Below, one piece after another: positions 18,815 through 31,000 of a stretch of 64,000 nucleotides of DNA; the first letter of the stretch is position 1, and every line of letters begins with the position of its first letter. Source of the stretch: Ligustrum vulgare (lineage: Eukaryota > Streptophyta > Magnoliopsida > Lamiales > Oleaceae); contig OY743184.1 of assembly GCA_963555705.1 (NCBI GenBank), forward strand, positions 25,320,639-25,384,638. Direction: 5' to 3'. The position numbers and the translations under genes are program-made. The notes beneath the pieces were generated by a model. It searched no databases, had not been told where the DNA came from, and was given only the letters and a program-made list of their open reading frames with translations.

Positions 18815-21470
18815 AGGGGGGGATCTAGAATTTCTTATTGGACTAAGTTCGAGGGTTGGAAGGGGTGTTGCCCCAAAAAAATTTCTCCAACCATAAACTA
18901 TAGAGAAATAAGGTAGTAGAATCTACATCATATTCTCAAAATCAAATAACATTCTCAAAATCAGATAATATAATATCTAAATCACATAATCTAGAATTGA
19001 CCAACCCCAAATCATATTCAGGGCCGGACCTGTGCTTAGCAGGGCCCTAAACTAAATTCAAAAAATGGGCCTTTATAGTGACCCGTTTAAAAAAAAATGT
19101 TACGCTAAATATATGATCGAAAAACCAATAAAAGTATTAACTAATTAATAATAACCAAACAAAAGCTACTTAAGTTGTTGAATAAAAAATGAAATAAAAC
19201 GACAAGATCCATGAAGAATAACAATATGTCGGCAAGGCATCAATAATGAATCAACTAAAAAATTAGTATTAATATTCAAATAAAAGAACAACTAATAATT
19301 GGAAAATAAGGCAACAATATTTCAACAAACAAAATTTCACTAGAGCATAACATATTATTCATTGTATCCATATGTTATAAAATGTAAATAAGTACCTGTA
19401 GCTCATCGTAGCAGTAACATTGAATGCAACTTTCCCAACAATCCCAATTAAGACACAATCCTTGATATCTATCAAAACAAATAGAGCACCAATTTTTAAT
19501 TTAAAGCATAACAAATAATTTAAAAGCTAAATCTATTTACAAGATAAAACATTAAATAGAAATTAGTTAAAATTCTTGAAGCTTCTTAAAATTCTTGAAG
19601 TTTCTTACAAATATACGAGACCCTTCATGATAACTCAAAATTCCATAGATGAACATTGAGTTTTGAATATCACAAAAATTATGAGTTTCGAGTTTTGAAT
19701 GTCACAAATGGTAAATTAAATCAAGCATATGCTCTTTTATTACAACATAATCAGATTAAAAAATTGCAAGGCAGAGGCAGTTTCGAATCTTTCGACGAAT
19801 AAAGATTCAGTGCACCGTGCAATTGAGCAAAAGCAACAAAAAAAAACTCAAGAAACACTTTCAAGAAGATTTGGCATTTCTTTCATGTTTTCCTTAAACG
19901 GCACAATCGAAGTAATCTTAAAGCAATTGCATGTTTATTAATTCTACATCGAAAAATGTTTTGTTAAATAAGTAATATTGGGACTCAAAAGTCAAATCTA
20001 CACATTGTCATTTGTCTCCCAAAATTACATGATTTTTATTTTTATTATTATTTATTTAATTTAGAAACCAAAAAATTGAGGACTCAAACCGGACGTCCTA
20101 CAATCCTCCCTCCTCTTTATCAGATTCAGGCCTACAGCGCCCTTCTTCAAAATTTGAGATATTTGGATGGATTTTGATCAAAATATGCACCGACATAGAC
20201 ATTGACCGAAAATATCTTTAATTCTAATCCAAAGTGTTTAGTGTTTACGGTTTTACCTTTAAATTTTTAGGGTCGGACACTGTCACACTGGATTGGACCA
20301 ACGGGGACGGGACGACTTCACGACGGTGGCAAGTCGGCGTTGGAGACTGAAGAGGCTTGGATTGGAGCGGGGTTGCTGCGGGAATCAAATAAAAAATGGA
20401 AGAAGAAGAAGGGCTAAACCAGCGAAGGTTTGAGGTTTCTCCCGTGTCGTGACTCTCTCGCTGATTTTGACGTTTGAATTTGCCAATTTGGGTTATTGGG
20501 TAGTGGAAATCTGGAAGAACTGAAGAAGCAGGGCCTGGGCGCTGGGCTTCGTTTCATTTAAAAAAAAAAAAAATGAAATGGGCCCCTGAATTTTTGGGCC
20601 CTAAGCACAGGCTTGTTGAGCTTGTGCTCAAGTCCGGCCCTGATCATATTATCTAATATTACAACTCACATTCTCAATATCAATATCAAATGACATTCTC
20701 TAAACCAAATAACTCACTAACTTCAGTCAATTGAAGTTTGAAGAATTTATCAAGCTGCCTAGCAAGTTAGCCCTAACCTCACTAGTCAGTAACTTGCAAT
20801 GCTATTGCAAAAATGCGATTAAAGGATTTAAATTGATATCAATTCATATGAATAGAAAATTGTAATAAATTGATTACAAATACTGGTCCCATTTAGTTCT
20901 TCTAATCATGGTTCAACCAGTTCAAATCACGTAACCTAATCCAAGACTTCTCTAAACATAATAGCTAATCATCACACATCAAAATTCATCTTTCACAGAT
21001 TAAGATCTGATAAAAAAATTTGTTGCATAAAGTTAAAGAAAAGCTACGAACAACTTGTCAAAACAGAAAAGATCAGAAATTTTGATTTTGGAAGAACCCT
21101 AACATGTGCATGCGTTACTGGCGATTGCCCTGCTACTGTCTACTATACTTAATCATGAGTTACCATGATTCGGGTGAGGGCCGAGGAGAATAGCATAGAG
21201 ATGAGAAGGAATAAAGGATTCAAGGAAGGAGGGTTTGGATTTGGAAGAACTGGCACCAGGCAAGGAGGAGGAGAGGAGCTGCGGACTGCAAAGGGTTTGT
21301 TCAAAAAGTGCCTGGCCGGTTGGGGGAATTAATTGAGAGGAAATGGATTTGGGCTGCTGGTACTTGGCTTTTGGTGGTTTGGGTAAAGGGTGATGAATAA
21401 TTTGGATCGAGCTAATACATCTAATTTTTCCTTTTTTATGTAAGAAGCATATTTTTCTCCTTGCTTTACC
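18815..21470. mobile_element. Dispersed hAT-related repeat, copy A, interrupted by a nested hAT
   Basis: Runs from a GGATCTAGAATTT edge through AT-rich sequence (CACATTCTCAAAATCA-type phrases) to about 21470 (TTTGGATCGAGCTAATACAT). The order of similar phrases is repeated at 25490-26820 (there TTTGGGTCGAACTAAAGTAC) and partly at 21830-22450. Interrupted by the 19019-20642 element. Limits are approximate. Confidence 0.5.
19019..20642. mobile_element. Non-autonomous hAT element, 1624 bp
   Basis: Perfect 11-bp ends CAGGGCCGGAC ... GTCCGGCCCTG, with longer imperfect TIRs (CTGTGCTTAGCAGGGCCC left; GGGCCCTAAGCACAG right), and an exact 8-bp duplication ATCATATT (19011-19018 and 20643-20650). These are diagnostic of hAT. 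No transposase domain is seen inside, only short ORFs, so it is non-autonomous. It sits inside copy A of the dispersed repeat. Confidence 0.92.
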
Positions 21471-21700
21471 ATTTTCCAATTGTCAATCCTTCATTTTCCA
21501 ACAACGAAATATTACTTATTGTTACATCATTCAAAAAAAGAAAGCAATAAAAACAATACGCATTATTTGTCACAGGCTAATACTCCAACCAATTTTACTT
21601 TTGGATCAATTTTTTATGAAAGTGACATTTTTGAATTCCAAAAGTTGTACCCGGATACTCCAACAAGATTGGCTGATAAGGCCCAACAATTATATATTTT
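20651..21700. other. Right part of copy A; no gene
   Basis: Non-coding repeat sequence. The ORFs here (21153-21479, 21480-21812) have no domain and overlap the transposase-like exon on the other strand. Confidence 0.4.
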
Positions 21701-21991
21701 TCATCTTATCTCATCCAGTAAATTAGTAGGATATGCACATATTTTCTTTCTTATCCCTGGATCTCTTTCAATAGAAGCAGTGGATTGTAACTTTGGATTG
21801 GGGGATGACTGATTTTCATTCTGTGGAATTAAAGTTGAAGGACTTTGCATAATAAGAATAGAAGTTGGTTCAAAAAACTGTTGTTCCTCAAAATGACTTG
21901 AAGTGCTATCACTAGGTGGTTGATGATCCCTCTTTTTGAAGGATGAGGATACCGGTAGTTTTGCTTTCTTGCCAAGTAGTTGTTGTTCCAT
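21701..21991 (-). pseudogene. N-terminal fragment of a hAT-type (TTF/ZMYM1-like) transposase
   Basis: The minus-strand frame starts with a Lys-rich, Ser-rich leader (KKAKLPVSSSFKKRDHQPPS) and ends ERDPGIRKKICAYPTNLLDE, the segment that precedes the TTF-type zinc finger in plant hAT-derived transposases (general form DPG-R-x-I-x-x-Y). The zinc finger and catalytic domains are missing and the frame breaks after it. The leader recurs at 25795-25908. Confidence 0.6.
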
Positions 21992-22854
21992 TTTGGACTT
22001 CTAAGTTGCATCAAAGTTAATCAATACTCAATTCACATTCGCAAAACCAGTTAATCTAATGTTTAAATCACATAATCCAAAATTGACCAACCCCAAATCA
22101 TATTATCTAACATTTCACATTCTCAAATAGGACTCAAATTCAAAATCCCAATATCACATTCTCAATAATCAATATCAATATCATGTATGAAATGAAATTC
22201 TCTAAATCAAATAACTCACTAACCTCACAAGTGAAATCTGAAGAACTAAGCAAGTTAGCCTTAGCCACCTCAGTCTCTCGATTGTCCCTCTGTCAATAAC
22301 CTTCAATTCAATAGATAATGGATTAAAGGATTTAATAATTTGTTGATATGAATTCAAAATAACAATCCAAATTCTGAAATTCATATAATCATATCAATTA
22401 TCAATTCATATCAAGACTCAAGTAAACTGCAGACGTAGTCATGGACGAAAAAACATACTAAATTCATATCAAATTAGGCAATTAGCTAATATTATCGACC
22501 ACCTCCCTCAGCCCAGCTCAAATCCTCACCCAAACCCAAAAATCAAAACTCCAAATTCCCATCAATCATCCAAAAAATCAAACCCAGAAATAGAAGTAGC
22601 CGGAATCATCATCAATCACAGCCAAACCCTCACGCTGCCCTCTCCAATCCTCCCAAATCAAAAACCCAAAACCCAAAACATAACTTACCAAACTACTCAC
22701 CTTCGACCGCCTCTTCTTCGACCGGAGGTTCACCAGAAATTTCACTCCCAAATCGCGAAGCTGCTCCTCCGTCTCTCGCTCCCCTCTCGAACTTCTCTCT
22801 CTATCTGATCCGAAATAGAGAGAGACGAGATATATTTGATATTATATTTTTAAT
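21992..22854. other. Upstream part of the transposase-like fragment
   Basis: Repeats the CACATTCTCAAAT-type phrases of copies A and B. The 22690-22830 stretch is GC-richer with CTCT runs and would be the 5' leader on the minus strand, with a GT donor-like GAAGGTGAG at about 22700. No complete gene. Confidence 0.4.
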
Positions 22855-24372
22855 TTCGAAAATTTACACTTTGGTCCCTACGTTTAAAAGTGATCATTTC
22901 AGTCCCTGAAGTTTTAAATTATTTCAAATCAACCCTATAGCTTTACAAACTTATAATTTCAGCCTTAAGTTTTAAAAGAGTTTTAATCAGTCCCTATGTT
23001 TTTAAAATGTCTTATTTCAGTCCTTTCAGTTTTAAACCATTTTATTTCAGTCCCTGATTTACTTTATTTGATTTTAAGCCCAACTTTTAAAAGATTTACA
23101 TTTTAGTCCTCAAATGTTTAAAAGCAATTATTTAAGCCCTATATTTTTAAAGTCTTTTAATTTTGTTTATATTGATTTAAAATGATATATATGTGTATAT
23201 ATATATATCTATATATGTATATTTATAAATCTCAACTTTTGAAAATATTTATTTTAGTCCCTGAACTTTCAAAGTACTCATTTTAGTCCCTCAACTTTCA
23301 AAACATCAATTTCAGTCCTCAAATTGTAAATTATTATTTTTAAGCTATAAATTTCCAAAAACTAAGGTAACTTATGGGCTAGACGAAGCGTACGGAGAAT
23401 TAAGGAATGGAAGTCGTTTTCCCTCTCAACTTTGCACTCGTCGGATTTGAGGTAGACTCGCCCCTATTAATTGATTTAAATTATGATTTCATGTGAATGT
23501 CATGTGACTTGTGAAAGTCATTTTTATGAAAAGAAAACTTGGAAAGTCCAATGAGTAGACGGTCGTATCCATTAAGGACCGAGAACGCTACAAAAGTGGA
23601 AAGACCATGAGTATGCGGGCAAGATTGGGAGAAGGCCCCTTGAGGGAGCCCAATCCGCTACCTACATTCTATGTTTGTGAACGTTATGTGATTTATACAT
23701 CCTATGTTTTTAAAGAGTCTATGATTTTCAAAAGAAACTTGGAAAGTCCAATGAGTAGAGGGCCTTATCCCTTGAGGACCGGGTACGCTACAAGAGTGGA
23801 AAGACCATGAGTGTGCGGGCAAGATTGGGAAAAGGCCCCTTGAGGGAGCCCAATCCGCTACCCACATCCTATATTTTTTTAAGAGTATATGATTTTCAAA
23901 AGAAGCCATACCAACAACCGTTTTCTAAAGAGACGACGTTTATGTGTTCAATCATCTTGTATGTTAATTAATTGGCGATAAGTCTACTGAGTATTTCCCC
24001 CATGAAATGCTCACCCAACTTTTAACAGTTTTGCAGATTTCGGAGACGGTGGCGCATGATGGATGATGGTGGCAATAAACGTTAAATGGTTGAAAGTTTG
24101 ACTTTAATGATTTCCGTATTTTCCAAACATTGAATAATTTTGAGAACTTCAGTTATTTGAGAAATTATGACATTGTCAATTTCTTTACAATATTAATGGT
24201 TCGATTACTATTTCAAATTGTTTCATAAATGTTTTAAATTTTATCGGCCCTTACAATTTATTTAATGTTGCCAAAAATGAATTTCAGTTATTTCTTCCGC
24301 AAAAATATTATATGAAAAGTTAGATCAGACGATGAAGTGGTGAACCGGGTATACGGAACTCGGGGCGCTACA
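22855..24372. mobile_element. LTR-like dispersed repeat, copy 1
   Basis: Begins with an irregular array of TTTCAGTCCCTNAA-type units (about 22870-23340), then a duplicated block, then GGCGATAAGTCTACTGAGTA and a splice-like TTTTGCAG, and ends GGGGCGCTACA. The same order recurs at 53815-54936, ending GGGGAGTTACA. Ends of the form GGGGCGTTACA / TGTAACGCCCC are common for plant gypsy LTRs. The matching left end was not found, so the copy is probably truncated. Confidence 0.6.
23524..23885. repeat. Tandem duplication of about 185 bp
   Basis: Two adjacent blocks, each with ACTTGGAAAGTCCAATGAGT, a later GTGGAAAGACCATGAGT and GGCCCCTTGAGGGAGCCCAA. The copies start about 23545 and 23733 and differ at only a few positions. 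Confidence 0.85.
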
Positions 24373-24404
24373 AAATACATTACATATTTTCTCTTTATAT
24401 AATA

Positions 24405-24432
24405 CTAGTTGTTGCCTCGTGAAATGCACGAG
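24405..24432 (-). mobile_element. Helitron-type 3' terminus
   Basis: On the minus strand a hairpin CTCGTGCATTTCACGAG is followed after a few bases by CTAG and then T, the CTRR-T ending of plant Helitrons. The body would lie to the right (toward 25.4 kb); its 5' end was not found. Confidence 0.55.
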
Positions 24433-25490
24433 TTTTATTTTTTAGGTGGTATTATTTGTGTAGAAAGTTATTGAAAGAACAAAGCTCATCATATGACTCA
24501 AGAGGTTGGCCAATCATGCTCATATATATAGTCATAGAATGATAATGCTCTACTTGATGATATCAAAAGCAAATGTAACACAATTCTAAGCATACATAAC
24601 CGTACTTGTTAAACTTCTAGAAATTAATATAACTTCAAATTCAAATTCAACCCACCAAGTAAGAGTGACCTTGAAGAAAAACTTCAATTTAATGTTGCAG
24701 TCATGTTTATTAAGAAGCTCCCTGTAAAATCTTGTACAAAATAATTCCATACAGCACAGGTCTATGAACATTTATTCAATACCAAGAAAAAAAATATAAC
24801 GGGTTTAGCTAAGAGACAACAAATTTATATAAATTTAAATTTCAACATCCTCTTTCACTCTGCCAGTTCAGTTTTACATAAAAAAATGCAGCACCTTTCA
24901 ATTTCATAATCCGGGAGACATTTATTTATTAGCATTTTAATTTTTTAACTTGTAAACCACATAGATCATCTGTTCAAAATTCCTAAAAGAAATAACAGGC
25001 ATAAATATCTACAAGAAATTAATATTTCATACATAATCACAAACAAAACGAAGTGAAGATAAAAAGAAACACTCTGATATTCAAATAAAAGAAATTCAAA
25101 CAGTAGATTAAAATTACAAAAAATTATCAGAAACTATAAGTATGCCCCAATCTTCATCTTCGCTTCTTCTGAAAAAACAAAATATGATGAAAATTTCAAG
25201 ATTTTATGGAAGTTTATCTGCAAAATCGATTTCGAAAAATCTTTTCAAGATCGAGAGGAAAACCCTTTGCATACACTGAGATAAGAGGAAAATCAAAATA
25301 ACCTTTACAAGATCGAGAAGAAACCCCTTCGCATACACAGAGAGACGAGGGCCCTGAACTGCAAATCTAATCACGTAAAGATAAGGACTGTGGGTTTGGG
25401 AACTGTGACCTCTATGGTTGGCGCTTATATGGTGGATGGAGTTTCTAGGTTTCCTATGCTTTCAATGTAAAGCCACACAATAGAAATGAG
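24433..25490. other. Presumed Helitron body; no gene
   Basis: AT-rich, without a Rep/helicase ORF. Short duplicated phrases at 25240-25345 (AAGATCGAGAGGAAAACCC / AAGATCGAGAAGAAACCCC). Confidence 0.35.
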
Positions 25491-26830
25491 GCGGATCTAG
25501 GATTTCATGTTGGACCGAGCTAGACTTTCAAAGTTGTGGGGGTGGCCGACAGTGCAAGTCTGTTGATTTTCAAGGTTTAAGGCGAATTTAATAAAGTTAA
25601 TCAAAATCGAATCCTCAAACAAAGTTGATTACATTCTAAGCCTAAAATCACATTCTAATCCTAAAAACACATTTACATAATATTAATATCATTTTTCACA
25701 AATCACATTCTAAAACCTAAGTTCTAAAACTAAAACAAAAACAAAATCAAAGCCTAAGTCAAATGCAAAGTAGTTGGTACACATATTCTAATAAATGACC
25801 CGAAGTGCTGTCACTAGGTTGATTATCCTTTTTTTTTCTTTTTTTTTTTTGAAAAATGAGGATATCACTAGTTTTGGTTTCTTATCAGATTGGTGTCGTT
25901 CCATTTTGCAGCTAAGTTACAACGAAGTTAATCAATACTCAATCCACATTCGCATTCTAGAAATCATCAAAATCTAAATCACATAATGCCATATAAATTT
26001 ATAATCTACACCATATTCTCAACATCAAGTAAAATTTCTAAAAATCAGATAATTTGTTACCTAAATCACAACAATCTAAATTTGACCAAGCCCAAATCAT
26101 ATTATCTAATGATTATAATCAGTTAATCACATTCTCAAATTAAAAATCTTAATATCACATTCTCAATTCAAAATCAATATAAAATTAAATTCCAAATACA
26201 TTCTCTAACAGTCACATACTAAATCAAATGGCTTATGGCAGTAGGCACTAACCTTTTGTTGCTGGTAGCTGGACCTGCAATTTATCAAGCTCAGCTGCAA
26301 CTTTGCCTAATTTGAAATTTCAAAAATTCTAATTCGTTCTAAACCTGCAAAGTGCAAAAAATTAAACATACAAACATGAAACAACTATTATTTATTGAAG
26401 AAGTTAAGAGTAGAAGAAGTGAAGAAGAAGAATTGAAGTCTGAAGAAGTGAAGAAAACGAACCTGGGTCAGGGTCTGCCTGCGCGGCGGCGCCTGCAGGG
26501 GGAGGAGGAGGAGCGCTGGAGCGGGGAGCGGTCGTGCGGACGAGGCGACCCGGACGAGCGGTGGAGCTGGAGCTGGAGCTGCAGGCTGCTGGAAGCCTGG
26601 AGCCTCGCTGCGGCGGTGGCGGGGCCTGAAGGTCGAAGGAGTAGAGGAGCGAGGGCGGAGGGGTTTGATTGGGGAATTGAGGGTGGGCGAAATGACAGTC
26701 TAGAGGAAAGGAAATGGACTTTGTTTTGGGCTGCCTGGCAGTTTTGTTGTTCAGACTTGGTTTGGGATAAGTATCAAATGGGCAGAGTTGGTTAATTATT
26801 TGGGTCGAACTAAAGTACATAACTATAGAA
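25490..26830. mobile_element. Dispersed hAT-related repeat, copy B
   Basis: Same order of landmarks as copy A (GGATCTAGGATTT edge, TCACATTCTCAA phrases, GC-rich 26460-26640 patch, TTTGGGTCGAACTAAAGTAC end). The GC-rich patch gives long ORFs on both strands through composition alone. Confidence 0.5.
25795..25908 (-). pseudogene. Second copy of the hAT-type transposase leader
   Basis: Minus-strand translation begins MERHQSDKKPKLVISSFFKK and ends QPSDSTS, paralogous to the leader at 21701-21991. It contains an expanded Lys run from an A/T homopolymer and then breaks. Confidence 0.6.
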
Positions 26831-27640
26831 ATAAAACTTCCAATTTTTAAAAAGGGATAAATATAGGGTTAATTGCACATGCTACTTACATTAGATATCA
26901 AAACCAATTTTTACTACTCAAATTTTTTTTTTTAAAAAAAAAGGATTTTCTTCCAAGCAGTGTTGTGTTCTTCCCTGACTGTTTCCAACGCACAACCACC
27001 ACCATCCACATCAACCACCGCCACAGCATCACTGAACCAACATAGCATGTGCCTTCAAAACTTGATTCAAAGAACATACCGAGTTTGGGGGTCCTCGTCT
27101 TCCTCAATTCCTTATTAATAGAGAGTAGGCGATAGTTAAAGGGACCATCATTTATTCAAGAGGAACAACTTACTTCAGGGAACAGGCGACTGTGGGTGGA
27201 AAGTCCCAAATTGAGAGCAGAAAGAGGTGAGGAAATTCATTCATTGATAGAAATCGTTGGTAATTCAAACCGAGGCTGCACTAAAAAGTCAAACGACTGG
27301 AACACCCGACTTTTTTGCTATTTTTCAGTGGAGAGTCCCTAATTAAGATCATAAACAAGGAGATTATAGTGGTTCTATCAAAAGGGCTTAACAATAGGTG
27401 GACTGGTGGAAAATGACTGGAAGGAGATGGAGAAGTGGCGGTGGTGGTAAATGACTGGAAGGAGATGGAGAAGTGGCGGTGCATGGAGGGAGGGAGGAGA
27501 TGGATGATGTTACTAATCTTGGCGGTGGAGGGGAGGAGGAAATGGGTGATGTTATTGATTTTGGCTATAATCCTGTGAATTTTGATGATTTTATGGTTGT
27601 GGCAATCAGCCAATCAGGCAATCAATGGATGAAAACTGTT
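26831..27640. other. No gene recognised
   Basis: GGTGG/CCACC-rich phrases, including a near-exact direct duplication (AAATGACTGGAAGGAGATGG at about 27410 and 27449). ORFs here are compositional. Confidence 0.4.
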
Positions 27641-27660
27641 TGATTTTATGCATGAGACAA

Positions 27661-27975
27661 AAGTATCATAAAAAATTGTAAAGTATCAAGCTATGATGTT
27701 AAAAAAATTGAAAAAGTATCATAAGTATCATATTGTGATACTAAAAAAAATTGAAAATGTATCATAAGTATCATATTGTGATACTAGAAAAAAATTAAAA
27801 AGTATCATAACTATCACATTGTGATACTAAAAAAATTGAAAAAATATCATAAGTATCATATTGTGATACTAAAAAATTAAAAAGTATCATAAGTATTATA
27901 ATGTGATACCAACATAATCATAAGTTTCATACTGTGATACTAACATATTTGAAAAGTATCAAAGTATTTCTCAGT
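27661..27975. repeat. 43-bp tandem repeat of a GTATCAT/ATGATAC hairpin unit
   Basis: Units beginning (G)TATCATAAGTATCATA, followed by TTGTGATAC, start at about 27716, 27759, 27802, 27845 and 27884 (43-bp steps, then 39), with partial units outside. Each unit is a dyad (GTATCA ... TGATAC). Similar phrases recur at 32085-32250. Confidence 0.85.
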
Positions 27976-28079
27976 TTTTAAGATTTTATCATAAGTAATT
28001 TTAAAGTTTTATTAAATGTAAGTAAATTTCAATTTGATTCCTAAAAATAAGTTTATTTTTATTTTATCTCGATATTTTC

Positions 28080-31000
28080 CTACACTTTTCCACCCCACCC
28101 CACCCCAACCCAACCCAACCTCAGTCAACCCTTCTTCCCCTCCTCATCGCAAAGTGACAAATTGATCTCACCCTAACCACATCCCCCAACCCACCCACCC
28201 TGCCCACCCCACCTCACCACCCATATCCTACCCACTCCAAAAATAAGTTTATTTATATTTTCTCTCGATATTTTCTTACACTTCCCCATCCCACCCACCC
28301 CACCTCACCTCATCTCAAAGTGATATTTTGTTTTTATCCCAGCCACAGACTACAACAGCACCTCGCCGACCTAGCCGCCAACCCACCCTACCCCAGCGCA
28401 AAAATGATTTTTTTCCTTCTAATTTCCCACCTACCCCCACCTACCCCACCCCGACACCACCCTACCCACTCACCCCACAAAATGAGTTTTTTTTTATCTC
28501 TCCATGTTTTCCCACCCTACCCTGCCACCCACCCTATCCCGACCCACCACCCACCCTACCAAAAAATGATTTTTTCTTCTAATTTTCCACACTCACACCC
28601 ACCCGCCCACGACCCTACCTACTACCCGCCCAACCAATCGACCCCACCCCACCCCACCAAAAAATGATTTTTTTCTTCCACTTTTTCACACCCCACCCCG
28701 ATATTACCCTTGCACCCACCCCACCAACCCCACCCATCCCACTCCTACCCACCCCCCAAAAATGATTTTTTCTTCAATTTTCCACACCCCACACACCTCG
28801 CTCCTGACCCTACCCCGCCACCCACCCAACCAACTGACCACACCAAAAATTATTTTTTCTCTACTTTTCCACACCCCATCCCGGCCCTACACCCATTACC
28901 CAGTAACCCTACCACACCCAAAAATGAATTTTTTTTCTTTTCCACACCCCGTCACCCACCAACCCCACCCCTACCCAAAAATGATTTTTCTTTTTCTAAT
29001 TTTCCACACTCCGTCCCTATCCTGCCACCCACCCAACAAACTGACCCCATCCAAAAATGGTTTTGTTCTTCTACTTTTCATCGTCTAATGTTCACACAAA
29101 GTTATAGAAGGTCACAACATCTAATATAATTGGTCACAATCATTTATAGTTGGTCATATATTATTTATTTATTGGTCACAATTTACTCTTTTTTTCACGA
29201 TTAGTTAATATTTTTTGTCACAATTACCTAATAATTGGTCACATTCCCTACTCGTCACAAAGTCACATTTAGCTGACATTTTGGTTACACTTACCTAATA
29301 ATTCTATCACCCCACCCTACCACACCCCACATGCAAAGTCACAACAGGACACATAGTATCACAATTGGTCACACAATGTCAAAATTACAAATTTAGTTGA
29401 AAAATCCCACCCACCTACCCACTCATTCCTAAAGTCGCAGTTAGGTCACACACGGTAACAGTTAGATCACAATTGGTTTAGTTGCAAAATTCGGTCACAC
29501 AAAGTCACAATTCGATCACATAAAGTCACAATCCGTCACACGAAGTTATGGTTCGATCACACAAGGTCACATTTTGGTAACACGTGTGACCGAACTATGA
29601 CATCGTGTGATTGAACTGTGACCTTGTATGATCGAACTGAGACTTTGTGTGACCGAACTGTGACCTTGTGTGTTTACATCGTGATTGTGTGATCAAGTAC
29701 GGGATGTGGCCAATTATTAGGTAGATGTGACCAAAATATTTACTAATTGTGACTTGTGAGAAATAGGGGATGTGACCAAGAAAACTAAGAATACGGAATG
29801 TGACCAAATATTAGGTAATTGTGACAAAAATATTAACTAATTGTGATTGAGGAAACGAGTAAATTATGACCAATAAATAAATAATATGTACCCATTATAT
29901 GATAATTTTGATAAATTATAGGTAAATGTGATCAAAATATTGACTAATTGTGAGTTTGTGTGACTTATGATAAGTGCGGAATGTGATCAAGAAAATAAGT
30001 AAGTTGTGATCAATCAATAAATAAATTGTGATCAATTATTGATGACTATGACCAATTATTAGGTAATTATGACCAATAAATAAATAATATGTGATCAATT
30101 ATGGATGAATGTGACCAATTATATAGATTGTGACCAACTGTGACTTGGTGTGACCATTGGACGAGGACGTGATATGACCTACAATTGTGTCAAATATGAC
30201 TATGTGTGACCAAACTGTGACTTTGTAAGAACGAAGTGACTTTATGTGATCGACATGTGACCTCGTGTGATCTAATTGTGATCTCATTTGACCTAATTGT
30301 GAGCTCGTTTGACCGAATTTTGACCTTGTGCGACCAACTATGACTTTGAAGGGGTGGGGTTTTATAACTAAATTTGTAATTGTGACTATGTGTGTGACCT
30401 TGTGACTTAACTGCAATCTCGTGTCACCTTGCGTGACTGACTGTTACTTTGGAGGTGGGGTGGGTGGGGTAGAGGTCAGGTGAGGCTAGAAAAAGTAGAA
30501 GAAATCATTGTGGTGAGGTGGGGTGGGGGTGGGGGTGGGGGTGGGAAAAGTAGAAGAAAAAAATCACTTTTTGGGTGTGTGGGATAAGGTAGGGTGGGGT
30601 GGGGTGGGGGTGGGGTGGGAAAAAGTAGAAGAAAAAAAAATCATTTTTTGGAGTGGGGTGGGTGGGATGGTAGGGTGGGGTCGAGGTCGGGTTGGGGGTT
30701 GAAAAAAGTAGAAGAAAAAAATTATTTTTTGGGTGCGTGGGTGGGGCGGATGGGGTAGGTTAGGGTAGGGTGAGATTGAGATGAGGTGGTTGGGGTGAAG
30801 TGTGAAAAAATAGAAGAAAAATCATTTTTGGATGGAGAATGGTGGGTGGCGGGGTGCGGTGGGATGGGGTGGGGCGGTTGGGAGGAAGTGTGAAAAAATA
30901 GAAGAAAAATCATTTTTGGGTGGGATTGGATGTAAAAAATAGAAGAAAAATCATTTTTGGATGTGAGTGAGGTGGGGTGGGTGGGGTGGGATAGGGCGGA

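Noticed and set aside
26352..26820. Overlapping 147- and 138-codon ORFs on opposite strands
   Set aside because: GC-rich patch of a dispersed repeat lacks stops in several frames; no motif.
28320..29129. Pro/His-rich ORFs of 84-139 codons
   Set aside because: Reading C-rich tandem units in any frame yields such proteins; no start context, domain or codon signal.
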